From Candidatus Zixiibacteriota bacterium (GTDB lineage Bacteria; Zixibacteria; MSB-5A5; GN15; FEB-12), in contig JAUXBO010000162.1 in NCBI GenBank assembly GCA_030619345.1, forward strand, positions 1 to 6,058: DNA of 6,058 bases, given 5' to 3'. A model generated the notes under the pieces. The model did no database searches. It saw only the letters and a list, made by a program, of their open reading frames with translations, and had not been told where the DNA came from. Positions 1 through 6,037 of this stretch are shown here, in pieces. Numbering within the stretch: position 1 is the first letter of the stretch; every line of letters begins with the position of its first letter. The position numbers and the translations under genes are program-made.

Positions 1-789
1 ACCAAAATAGAGCGTGCTGCCCCGGTCGTTACCATCTCTATCGGTGCGAGTGTCGGTGCCGACAAAATACCTGGTGAAATTTGCCTTCACACCCACCTGA
101 AGATTTTTTTCCGAATCGTAGTAGCCGGTCAGATACAGTCCAGCCTTGGGGCTGATTTCAACCTGATAGGCATATTTGGCGTTACTGAGTCTGGTCTTAG
201 TAGACAAAAACATGTCGGCTGAGAAAGTAATCTTGTCCGGTACCGCCTGATATGTGATCGAGTATCTTTGTTCGGTCTCGGTCTTTTCTCCGTCTATCTT
301 GCCACGATTCAGATTCGAAAAAAGCGCCGCCCAGCCAAATGGACCCTGGAGTTGGTTCATGAGGCCAACCGACCAGAAGTGCCTCTTATTGTAAATGTTG
401 GGACCATCTTTGAAGTAGCGATACGATGCCCCAACATTGTAATTGCCACCCATAGCGCTGCCAAAGGCGAGCACATACTCATTGAAGTTTTCTGTGCCCG
501 GCATATCAATGTGCCGATAACCAAACCCAAGTTGCTCCCCGGTGCTGACCGTCCCCCAACTCTTGGCGAATTCTCCCTGATCATAGTCCAGCATCACTTG
601 CCAGCTATGCAAAGCATATCGGGCCAGTCCGGCCGGATTGGTCCAAACGGCTTCCGGACCAAATACCGATGCTGCCGATCGGTAATAGAAAAGCCCGCCC
701 GGCATCGGGATCCGTTGACTGGCATCGGCAGAAACTGCTGCAAAAACCAATAACAGAATCAGGCAGACAGTCAAACGCATCATTTTCAT
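1..789 (-). CDS. Outer-membrane beta-barrel-like protein, N-terminal 263 residues (gene runs off the left edge)
   Basis: This reading frame is open from an ATG at 789 to the left edge without a stop, so 263 residues are visible and the C-terminus is missing. The N-terminus (MKMMRL, then a leucine-rich core to about residue 19) is a signal peptide, with likely cleavage after VSA (21) or ADA (23). The motif VWTNPAGLA (48-56) is typical of PorV/FadL-like and TraF-like outer-membrane proteins. The rest is rich in alternating aromatic and glycine strands (GFGYRH, NVGASYRYF, LTGYYD, VGVKANF), as expected of an amphipathic barrel. A GGGAG ribosome binding site lies 7 nt upstream (complement of 797-801). 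The ATG overlaps the TGA of the upstream gene by 4 nt, which suggests coupled translation. ATGs at 783 and 780 are alternative starts. The same type of barrel-like region is found, from memory, at the N-terminus of long SppA-type S49 peptidases in some candidate phyla, so the missing part could be a peptidase. The exact family is not certain. Confidence 0.75.
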   Translation of the reverse strand, partial: MKMMRLTVCLILLLVFAAVSADASQRIPMPGGLFYYRSAASVFGPEAVWTNPAGLARYALHSWQVMLDYDQGEFAKSWGTVSTGEQLGFGYRHIDMPGTENFNEYVLAFGSAMGGNYNVGASYRYFKDGPNIYNKRHFWSVGLMNQLQGPFGWAALFSNLNRGKIDGEKTETEQRYSITYQAVPDKITFSADMFLSTKTRLSNAKYAYQVEISPKAGLYLTGYYDSEKNLQVGVKANFTRYFVGTDTRTDRDGNDRGSTLYFG

Positions 790-1844
790 CTATCCACTCC
801 CGTAATATATATATTACCCTCGCCCCTGATCGATCCGGCGATTCGTGCGGTTCCATCCGCCGAATGCAGAATCAAGCGGTTTTGTTGAACAATATCAGCG
901 ATAAATTCCAGATTTGATACCTCAATACGACCGTCATCACCAACCGCCAAAGAAAATTCCGCCGAAATACTGCGTGGAATCATTATCTCAATATCCTCAT
1001 GCTGGTTACGCACAGTTACCTCAGCCGTAGTGATACTGTCAATATACATGAGTATCGGCGCCGACTGTCCTCGCACAAAACTCTTCCCACCCAATGGTAC
1101 AAATCGTTCAATCTCTATCCGGCCAAAGCTATTCTTGACATTAATAGTTCCGGTGACTCCATCTATATTTATGTCGCCCGCCTTGTTCCGAACTATGGCT
1201 GGTTTCCCGAGACATTGAATCTCAAATGCATCAAGGGTCGCATTCGAGGTACTGATATCGATTTCTCCCGAAATACGTTCGACCGTCAGTCGCTGATTCG
1301 AGGTGCCAATGATCGTTGCGCCGTTGACATCACTAACCTGGATTCGTCCCAACGAAGCCGGGATATTCATGGCCGAGAACGGTCCGGTGGCATCGACATT
1401 AAAATGGGGCGCTTCGATCTCTACATCGCAATCCAGCGGGACAGAAATCTCCAACTCGACCAGACCCGCTTCCTTGTCCGGGTCCCAACGCACCGGGTTT
1501 GGCGCGTGCATCAATATTCTCACTCCGCGCGGTGTGGAATTGACTGATACTCTTATCAGATCAATATAGTCGATGGCACGAGACCGAGAGTTGGTTCGCG
1601 CTTTCTTGCGATAAACCGCTTCAATAGTTTGAATATTCTCCGCTACAATCCTGATGCTCCCCTGCAATTGGGGCACCGATTCCACCTGCAGACGGTTTGA
1701 TGACTTATCAATCGAGATCGAAGCTGTCATTTCATTGGTGGAGTACAGGTTGTTTGCCTCTTTAGTAATATCCTGTGCCCACGTGGAACCCGCAGCAAGA
1801 ACGAATGTCACCAATATTAAAATCAGTAGTCGTCTCAACACCAT
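786..1844 (-). CDS. Secreted beta-strand repeat protein, DUF4097-like
   Basis: This gene encodes 352 residues and no enzyme motif is visible. The N-terminus MVLRRLLILILVTFVLAAGS is a signal peptide with likely cleavage after TWA (23), so the product is exported to the periplasm or cell surface. From about residue 130 to the end it is built of short, repeated strands of the form G-x-I-x-I/V, for example GDINIDGVTGTINV (223-236), FGRIEIE (240-246) and GEGNIYI (341-347). This is the pattern of DUF4097-type beta-solenoid 'putative adhesin' proteins. A start at 1859 would give 357 residues but has no ribosome binding site and places charged residues before the signal peptide. The ATG at 1844 has AGAGGA 4 nt upstream and lies 1 nt after the stop of the methyltransferase, so I prefer it. 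The gene ends in an ATGA overlap with the barrel-like gene. The role is unknown; scaffold or surface binding is only a guess. One Cys pair (139 and 211) could be noted but is not conserved evidence. Confidence 0.75.
   Translation of the reverse strand: MVLRRLLILILVTFVLAAGSTWAQDITKEANNLYSTNEMTASISIDKSSNRLQVESVPQLQGSIRIVAENIQTIEAVYRKKARTNSRSRAIDYIDLIRVSVNSTPRGVRILMHAPNPVRWDPDKEAGLVELEISVPLDCDVEIEAPHFNVDATGPFSAMNIPASLGRIQVSDVNGATIIGTSNQRLTVERISGEIDISTSNATLDAFEIQCLGKPAIVRNKAGDINIDGVTGTINVKNSFGRIEIERFVPLGGKSFVRGQSAPILMYIDSITTAEVTVRNQHEDIEIMIPRSISAEFSLAVGDDGRIEVSNLEFIADIVQQNRLILHSADGTARIAGSIRGEGNIYITGVDR
802..817. repeat. Perfect 16-bp AT-rich palindrome in a gene end
   Basis: GTAATATATATATTAC is its own reverse complement. 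It lies inside the last codons of the DUF4097-like gene (encoding part of GNIYITG) and directly upstream of the GGGAG ribosome binding site of the barrel-like gene. It may be a by-product of the codons for Asn-Ile-Tyr-Ile-Thr, or it may be a protein-binding or weak RNA-structure site. Confidence 0.45.
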
Positions 1845-1845
1845 A

Positions 1846-2631
1846 CTATCCTCTGTCATTAGAGTAGATCATATACATCATTATCGACCCTGCCGCCGCC
1901 GCATTGAGCGACTCCACGCCGGAATCATGGGGGATCCTGATTCGTGTCTTAGCTATAGCTAAAATCTCAGGACCTAACCCGTCCGCTTCCGAGCCAACCG
2001 CCAGAATCAAAGGCTCGGTCATAGCTGCCTTTACCTCAAGCGTTGAATCGGCGCTGAGGTCCGAAGCGATCAAGGTCGCGTTGGTCAAGTTCACAAACTC
2101 CTCAATGTTGCCATAACTCTCGGTTACAATCCTGAGACCAAAAATAGCTCCCGCCGAGGCTCGGACCACTTTGGGCGCAAAGCAATCAGTCGAACGGCCA
2201 CTAAGGATCACCATCCCAAATCCAAAAGCTCGGGCCGACCTCAACAGCGTCCCGAGATTCCCCGGATCGGAAATATTGTCACACAATAAGATTCTACGAT
2301 GAGAGTTGTCAAATGATTCACCAAGAGTTCGGTCCACGCGCTGAAAAACAGCCAGTATCCCCTGCGAACTCTTCACCTCACTCATCTGCGACATCTGTCT
2401 GGCCGAAGTCTCTTTCAGCAGGACATTAGCCCGACCGCACTCTTGCAGCAGTTCTCGGCCCCGGTCATTGAGTAGATGATTTGAAAAATAGAGTTTCTCC
2501 GGAAGGAATCCATGCCGGAACGCTTCCTCCAGCAATCGCACGCCTTCGGCCACGAATCTGCCCTGTTGCTTGCGCCCTTTGGCCGTGTGCAGGGCGCGGA
2601 CATTTTTTTGTTCCTTTTGTGTTACCGACAT
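1846..2631 (-). CDS. SpoU/TrmH-family RNA 2'-O-methyltransferase (RlmB/TsnR-like)
   Basis: This cytoplasmic enzyme of 261 residues would transfer a methyl group from S-adenosylmethionine to the 2'-hydroxyl of a ribose in rRNA or tRNA. An N-terminal substrate-binding domain (GRFVAEGVRLLEEA, 24-37) is followed by the SPOUT trefoil-knot domain from about 112. All three SpoU motifs are present: motif 1 DNISDPGNLGTLLR (118-131, with the conserved Asn and Arg), motif 2 GSEADGLGPE (213-222), and motif 3 IPHDSGVESLNAAAAGSI (233-250, with the SLN core). The stretch KVVRASAGAIF (154-164) is also typical. Length and domain order match bacterial 23S rRNA Gm methyltransferases, but the target nucleotide cannot be read from the sequence. 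Motif 3 has IPHDSGVESLN where many relatives have IPM, a mild variation. No strong Shine-Dalgarno precedes the ATG at 2631. It is the first gene of the minus-strand cluster and is divergent from the patatin gene. Confidence 0.93.
   Translation of the reverse strand: MSVTQKEQKNVRALHTAKGRKQQGRFVAEGVRLLEEAFRHGFLPEKLYFSNHLLNDRGRELLQECGRANVLLKETSARQMSQMSEVKSSQGILAVFQRVDRTLGESFDNSHRRILLCDNISDPGNLGTLLRSARAFGFGMVILSGRSTDCFAPKVVRASAGAIFGLRIVTESYGNIEEFVNLTNATLIASDLSADSTLEVKAAMTEPLILAVGSEADGLGPEILAIAKTRIRIPHDSGVESLNAAAAGSIMMYMIYSNDRG
1849..1854 (-). promoter_or_regulatory. Ribosome binding site deciding the start of the DUF4097-like gene
   Basis: On the minus strand, AGAGGA lies 4 nt before the ATG at 1844 and inside the last codons of the methyltransferase gene. 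No such site precedes the alternative ATG at 1859, so this site favours the shorter, 352-residue protein. Confidence 0.6.
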
Positions 2632-2691
2632 CGTTACTTCGGAGAAAGCTATTCGCTGCTAAAGGAACCAATTATACTGAGCGCTTGGCAA
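2632..2691. other. 60-nt divergent intergenic region
   Basis: This is the only DNA between the divergent methyltransferase (ATG at 2631) and patatin (proposed GTG at 2692) genes. It contains the -10 element of the minus-strand promoter and about 33 nt of its 5' leader. For the plus strand, TATACT at 2673-2678 resembles a -10 box but has no credible -35 at 16-18 nt. If used, it would start transcription only a few nucleotides before the GTG. No palindromic operator is evident. Confidence 0.6.
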
Positions 2692-2698
2692 GTGAAAA
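2671..2698 (-). promoter_or_regulatory. Predicted sigma70-type promoter of the minus-strand operon
   Basis: Read on the minus strand, TTTTCA (complement of 2693-2698, 4 of 6 matches to TTGACA) is followed after 16 nt by a perfect TATAAT (complement of 2671-2676). The predicted transcription start is near 2664, giving a leader of about 33 nt before the ATG at 2631. This is the best promoter-like sequence in the window for the three-gene cluster. The assumption of a standard housekeeping sigma factor is unproven for this organism. Confidence 0.5.
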
Positions 2699-5292
2699 CT
2701 CTACTGATCATTACCTGTACCTTCCTGTTTTGGGCGGTGCCGTTGTCGGCTGTTGAAAAGTCTGCTACCATTGGCGGCATTGATGGCTTCCAGCCATGCT
2801 CGCCGGTTGAGACGGCTGAGATCGGATTGGCTATCTCAGGGGGCGGCGCCCGCGGTCTGGCCACTATCGGCATTCTAAAAGCCTTTGAAAAGAACGGGAT
2901 CAAAATCAAGGCGATTGCCGGTACCTCCATGGGGGGCATAATGGGCGGACTATATGCCTGCGGCTACAGCGCTGACGAACTAAGAGATTTTGTCGACCGA
3001 CTTCATTTTGACTCTCTATTTAACAACTCACCAGCCAGGAGCACAATGTTCCTCACCCAGCGAGCCGGGCGGGATCACCATCTGATTTCGGTCCGGTTTG
3101 ACGGATGGCGACCGGTCATACCAACCGGACTGACCAAAGGACAGAAACTCACATCTTTGTTGACCGAACTCACGACAGCGGCCAATTATCGCGCCGAACA
3201 GAAATTCCAGCAACTTCCAATCTCTTTTAGAACAGTCACAACCGATATCGAAAATGGAGAGGCCGTAGTTCTTGACTCCGGATCGTTGGCCAATGCGATG
3301 CGGGCGACAACAGCCTTCCCGCTCGCTTTCACACCGGTCGAAAGTAACGGTCGACAGTTGATGGATGGTGGGATACTGGTCCCGATCCCGGTCGATCTGC
3401 TACAAGAGATTGTCTCTGACGATGTTCTAATCGTCGCCGTAAACACGGCCAGTTCACTGGTTCCCAGAAAAGAGCTGATCACGCCTATCGATATCGCCAA
3501 CCAGGTCACCACTATCATGACCGCCGAAAAGTTGAAGAATCAGCTCAAACTGGCCGACCTGGTGATTACGCCCGAACTGCGACAATTTGAATCGACTGAC
3601 TTTGATCAAAAAGAGGAAATAATCAAGATCGGGTATGAAATCGGGCTGAAGGCGGCAGATTCGATCATCAAGATTACCACAGCCCATCGCGAAAAACAGA
3701 AATTGTGGATTGAAAGCATCACCGGTAATGTTCATTCGATCACCGCTCAGCATGAATTGTCCCTGAGGCTGCAAAACCATTCGGTCAGTTGGGCGGAGTT
3801 AATCAACCTTTTACAGGAGATTTCCTGTCGCCTTGATCTGTTTGAACTCAAGGTGCAATTGTCCCCTGTCGACGGCACTGAATTGCACCAGATTGTGTTA
3901 AATGCCATACCGGCTCTGGCCGCCGAAAAGTACTCAATTCTATTCCAAGGGAACAAAGTCGTTTCAGATTCCTCACTGAGCACCCATTTTAACCTGTCTC
4001 CCGGACCACTCAACTCACAGGACCTTCACCGTGCCCTCGATCGATTGCTCAATGTCTATGTCGTTGAGGGAATGGATCTGGCCGACATCACCAGGACCGT
4101 AATTGATCATGAGAGTCAGACGATCACCATCTATATCGATGAAGGGATTTTGTTTGGTATCGACGTTGACAACAATGTCCGAACCAAAGACTGGTTTGTG
4201 CGGTCACACTTCCCATTGAAGGTTGGTTCGCCGTATCGTTCTGAAGAGGCTTCTCGCGGCCTCGACAATATTTACGGCACCGATCTATTCAATGGTGTAA
4301 CGCTCAATGTCGAACGCAATTATCGTGGCACAATTGTCAAAATAGGTGTTGCTGAAAAACACTATCGCCAGGTTCGCCTCGGATGGCACTGGCACGAGAC
4401 CTATGAGTCGGAACAGTTTGTTGAAATACTGGACGACAACGTAATGGGTATGGGGCTGGAGTTCCTGCTCCATGCGCAGTACGCCGTGGATCGACAACGC
4501 TACTACAGTTCGTTCCAGATAGACCGCATCTGGTCGACCTATCTCACCGCCCGCGCCGAGGTTTTCCATAATCGCTTGAACCGTCACCTTTTTGATCCCG
4601 AAGGACTTGAAGCAAGCCTGCGCAAAGAGCGGCGAAGCGGCGGACTGCTGAGTATTGGACAACAGATTGCGCGCCTGGGAACGTTGACATCGGCTCTGGT
4701 CGCCGAGCGCGTAAAATACCAGACTCCCGTCAATGCCAATGAGGCGGCCGTTGACTTACGTTACCTTGACTTCCGGTCGCTGGTGGAAAACTTCGACCGC
4801 ATTCCTTTTACTGTTTCGGGAAATCGATCAGAACTACAGTTGCAATTGGCCGGGGAGTTTTTTGGCGGGGATATGCAATACACAAGATTCAGCGCCTCTT
4901 TGGAACAGTACCTGCCACTCGGTGATTATTTGAATCTCCATCCGGCCCTTGAAATCGGACTGTCCGGATCAGGACTGCCCCCTTCGGAGAAGTTTTTTCT
5001 GGGCGGTTCCCGGTCGTTTTTCGGATTTCAAACCAGCCAACTTGCTGGCGACAAATTCTTTCACTTCAGCTACTCCGTCCGACTGGCCATGCCGCTGGGG
5101 CTATATCTTTCCGCGCGGCATGACATTGGCGAAGTCTACGCTCATACTGACCAGATCAAGCTAAGGAATCTCCGTCATGGATTTGGCCTGTCTCTCTCCC
5201 TTGATACACCGATGGGGCCATTTTCCATATCTCATGGTATCGGTGACACAGACAATGAAGAGACCTACATAAATATCGGCTTCGAGTTCTAA
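2692..5292 (+). CDS. Patatin-like phospholipase fused to POTRA modules and a BamA-like outer-membrane barrel (type Vd-like)
   Basis: The predicted protein has 866 residues and four regions. The signal peptide (1-20, core LLIITCTFLFWAV, cleavage after LSA) sends it across the inner membrane. A patatin domain follows (about 44-325), with the oxyanion-hole motif SGGGARG (49-55), nucleophile elbow GTSMGG (77-82, Ser79) and catalytic Asp in DGG (Asp225), so the Ser/Asp dyad is complete and lipid acyl hydrolysis is expected. Residues 339-556 show three POTRA-like repeats, and 558-866 form a barrel of the BamA/Omp85 surface-antigen type ending in the strand YINIGFEF with terminal Phe. This order matches PlpD-like type Vd autotransporters and the patatin-barrel proteins of FCB bacteria. 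The frame stays open upstream to an ATG at 2512, but that start lies inside the methyltransferase gene and buries the signal peptide. The GTG at 2692 gives a normal signal peptide, although only a weak GAGC-like site (2679-2682) precedes it. The natural substrate and which side of the membrane the lipase faces are unknown. Confidence 0.92.
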   Translation: MKTLLIITCTFLFWAVPLSAVEKSATIGGIDGFQPCSPVETAEIGLAISGGGARGLATIGILKAFEKNGIKIKAIAGTSMGGIMGGLYACGYSADELRDFVDRLHFDSLFNNSPARSTMFLTQRAGRDHHLISVRFDGWRPVIPTGLTKGQKLTSLLTELTTAANYRAEQKFQQLPISFRTVTTDIENGEAVVLDSGSLANAMRATTAFPLAFTPVESNGRQLMDGGILVPIPVDLLQEIVSDDVLIVAVNTASSLVPRKELITPIDIANQVTTIMTAEKLKNQLKLADLVITPELRQFESTDFDQKEEIIKIGYEIGLKAADSIIKITTAHREKQKLWIESITGNVHSITAQHELSLRLQNHSVSWAELINLLQEISCRLDLFELKVQLSPVDGTELHQIVLNAIPALAAEKYSILFQGNKVVSDSSLSTHFNLSPGPLNSQDLHRALDRLLNVYVVEGMDLADITRTVIDHESQTITIYIDEGILFGIDVDNNVRTKDWFVRSHFPLKVGSPYRSEEASRGLDNIYGTDLFNGVTLNVERNYRGTIVKIGVAEKHYRQVRLGWHWHETYESEQFVEILDDNVMGMGLEFLLHAQYAVDRQRYYSSFQIDRIWSTYLTARAEVFHNRLNRHLFDPEGLEASLRKERRSGGLLSIGQQIARLGTLTSALVAERVKYQTPVNANEAAVDLRYLDFRSLVENFDRIPFTVSGNRSELQLQLAGEFFGGDMQYTRFSASLEQYLPLGDYLNLHPALEIGLSGSGLPPSEKFFLGGSRSFFGFQTSQLAGDKFFHFSYSVRLAMPLGLYLSARHDIGEVYAHTDQIKLRNLRHGFGLSLSLDTPMGPFSISHGIGDTDNEETYINIGFEF
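3706..4359 (+). other. Three tandem POTRA-like modules in the patatin-barrel protein
   Basis: Between the patatin domain and the barrel, the protein (residues about 339-556) repeats the POTRA pattern beta-alpha-alpha-beta-beta three times. The first strand of each module is ESITGNVHSI (first), SILFQGNKVV (second) and FGIDVDNNVR (third). Helix 2 leading into strand 2 reads LINLLQEISCRLDLFELKVQL, seen here as LINLLQEISC then LDLFELKVQL, in the first module. It reads LHRALDRLLNVYVVEGMDL in the second and LDNIYGTDLFNGVTLNV in the third. The last strand is HQIVLNA, TITIYIDEG and TIVKIGVAEK. The second and third modules fit well and the first is more diverged. The modules would lie in the periplasm and connect the lipase to the barrel. 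Confidence 0.6.
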
Positions 5293-5325
5293 CCCAACCG
5301 ACCGGATTATTCCACCATTTACTAC

Positions 5326-5355
5326 TTGCGAAACCTAAACACAATCTCATATTTT
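5326..5355 (+). promoter_or_regulatory. Possible weak promoter for the haem lipoprotein gene
   Basis: TTGCGA (5326-5331) and TATTTT (5350-5355) are spaced by 18 nt, each matching 4 of 6 consensus positions. They lie in the 87-nt gap between the patatin stop and the lipoprotein ATG, with a predicted start near 5362. I see no terminator hairpin in this gap after the patatin gene, so read-through from upstream is equally possible. Confidence 0.3.
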
Positions 5356-5370
5356 AGGTAATACCAAAAT

Positions 5371-5375
5371 GGAGG
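5371..5375 (+). promoter_or_regulatory. Strong Shine-Dalgarno site of the haem lipoprotein gene
   Basis: GGAGG, continued as GGAGGT, lies 4 nt before the ATG at 5380. It is the best ribosome binding site in the window and fixes the start of this gene. Confidence 0.8.
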
Positions 5376-5379
5376 TCTT

Positions 5380-5997
5380 ATGAGATTATTTATATCCCTA
5401 TTTGTCTTAATGTTAATGGTTGGCTGTTCAACCGCAGATAAAAAAGCGGACGTAGTAGATGAATCCGAGCAGTTACTTCTGGCAGCATCACAGAAAATCG
5501 TGACGGAGTTTTCCTCAGAACTAAAACAGGAGTTGCTAAGCACCCTCAACGAAGGTGGACCGGCTGAGGCTATCGCAATTTGCGAAACCAAAGCCCCAAT
5601 AATAGCTGCCGCTCATTCCGAGACCGAGTTTATATCACTAAAAAGAATTACCGACCGCAATCGTAACCCCGCAAATCTGGCCGACTCCGTGCAGATGGAA
5701 GTCCTGGCCAAAATGTCAGCCGACACATCAATGATGGAACAGCATCTTTGGACGGAATCCGAGACCGGCAAGCACTTTTCCTACTACAAAGCAATTCGCG
5801 TGCATAAGCTCTGTCTTCAGTGCCACGGCAAGATCGAAGATATCGACCCGTCAGTTAGCGAAGCTCTCGCAAACGCCTATCCCGGCGACAGAGCCGTTGA
5901 GTACGAAGTGGGTGATTTCCGAGGAGCATTCCTGGTCGAGATCGACTGGCCCCAGGCCAAAGAATTTGTCGAACAATTGACAACCGTAGAGAAATAA
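5380..5997 (+). CDS. Haem-binding lipoprotein of the DUF3365 (Tll0287-like) family
   Basis: The product has 205 residues. The N-terminus is a lipoprotein signal with a short hydrophobic core and the lipobox LMVGC (12-16), so Cys16 is probably lipidated. Ser17 at +2 would, by the E. coli rule, favour the outer membrane. The c-type haem attachment motif CLQCHG (145-150) gives His149 as proximal ligand. Conserved DUF3365 features are AIAICETKAP (64-73, with Cys68), SLKRITDRNRNPAN (86-99), the segment leading into the haem site (TGKHFSYYKAIRVHKLCLQC, 129-148) and AYPGDRAVEYEVGDFRGAF (166-184). In the cyanobacterial relative Tll0287, as I remember, the fold is PAS-like and haem is held by His and a Cys; Cys68 would be the candidate here. 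The gene ends with tandem stops TAA TAG. A role in periplasmic redox chemistry or sensing is inferred. Maturation would need a cytochrome c assembly system elsewhere in the genome. Confidence 0.88.
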   Translation: MRLFISLFVLMLMVGCSTADKKADVVDESEQLLLAASQKIVTEFSSELKQELLSTLNEGGPAEAIAICETKAPIIAAAHSETEFISLKRITDRNRNPANLADSVQMEVLAKMSADTSMMEQHLWTESETGKHFSYYKAIRVHKLCLQCHGKIEDIDPSVSEALANAYPGDRAVEYEVGDFRGAFLVEIDWPQAKEFVEQLTTVEK

Positions 5998-6037
5998 TAG
6001 CTTACTCGTTATCGGGAGCGATTGATATATCACGTGG

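Noticed and set aside
268..753. Plus-strand reading frame of 161 codons opposite the barrel-like gene
   Set aside because: It has no domain or signal, and the opposite strand carries a continuous frame with signal peptide, NPAGL motif and ribosome binding site.
999..1547. Plus-strand reading frame of 182 codons opposite the DUF4097-like gene
   Set aside because: Its composition is Arg- and Ser-rich without recognisable motifs, and it is explained as the antisense of the beta-repeat gene.
1845..1859. Alternative start of the DUF4097-like gene at 1859
   Set aside because: It has no ribosome binding site and adds MTEDS before a normal signal peptide; the ATG at 1844 is better placed.
2512..2691. 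Extension of the patatin frame upstream to an ATG at 2512
   Set aside because: It overlaps 120 nt of the well-supported methyltransferase gene on the other strand and would put 60 unrelated residues before a clean signal peptide.
4285..4662. Minus-strand reading frame of 125 codons within the patatin-barrel gene
   Set aside because: It is antisense to the POTRA/barrel region, has no motifs, and the plus-strand protein is continuous and homologous in style through this region.
5293..5325. Possible terminator after the patatin gene (ACCGACCGG followed by ATTATTCC)
   Set aside because: No inverted repeat of useful length or T-run could be found there.
6023..6032. 10-bp palindrome TGATATATCA downstream of the haem lipoprotein gene
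   Set aside because: It is short and AT-rich, so chance is sufficient, and it is not tied to a promoter or start.
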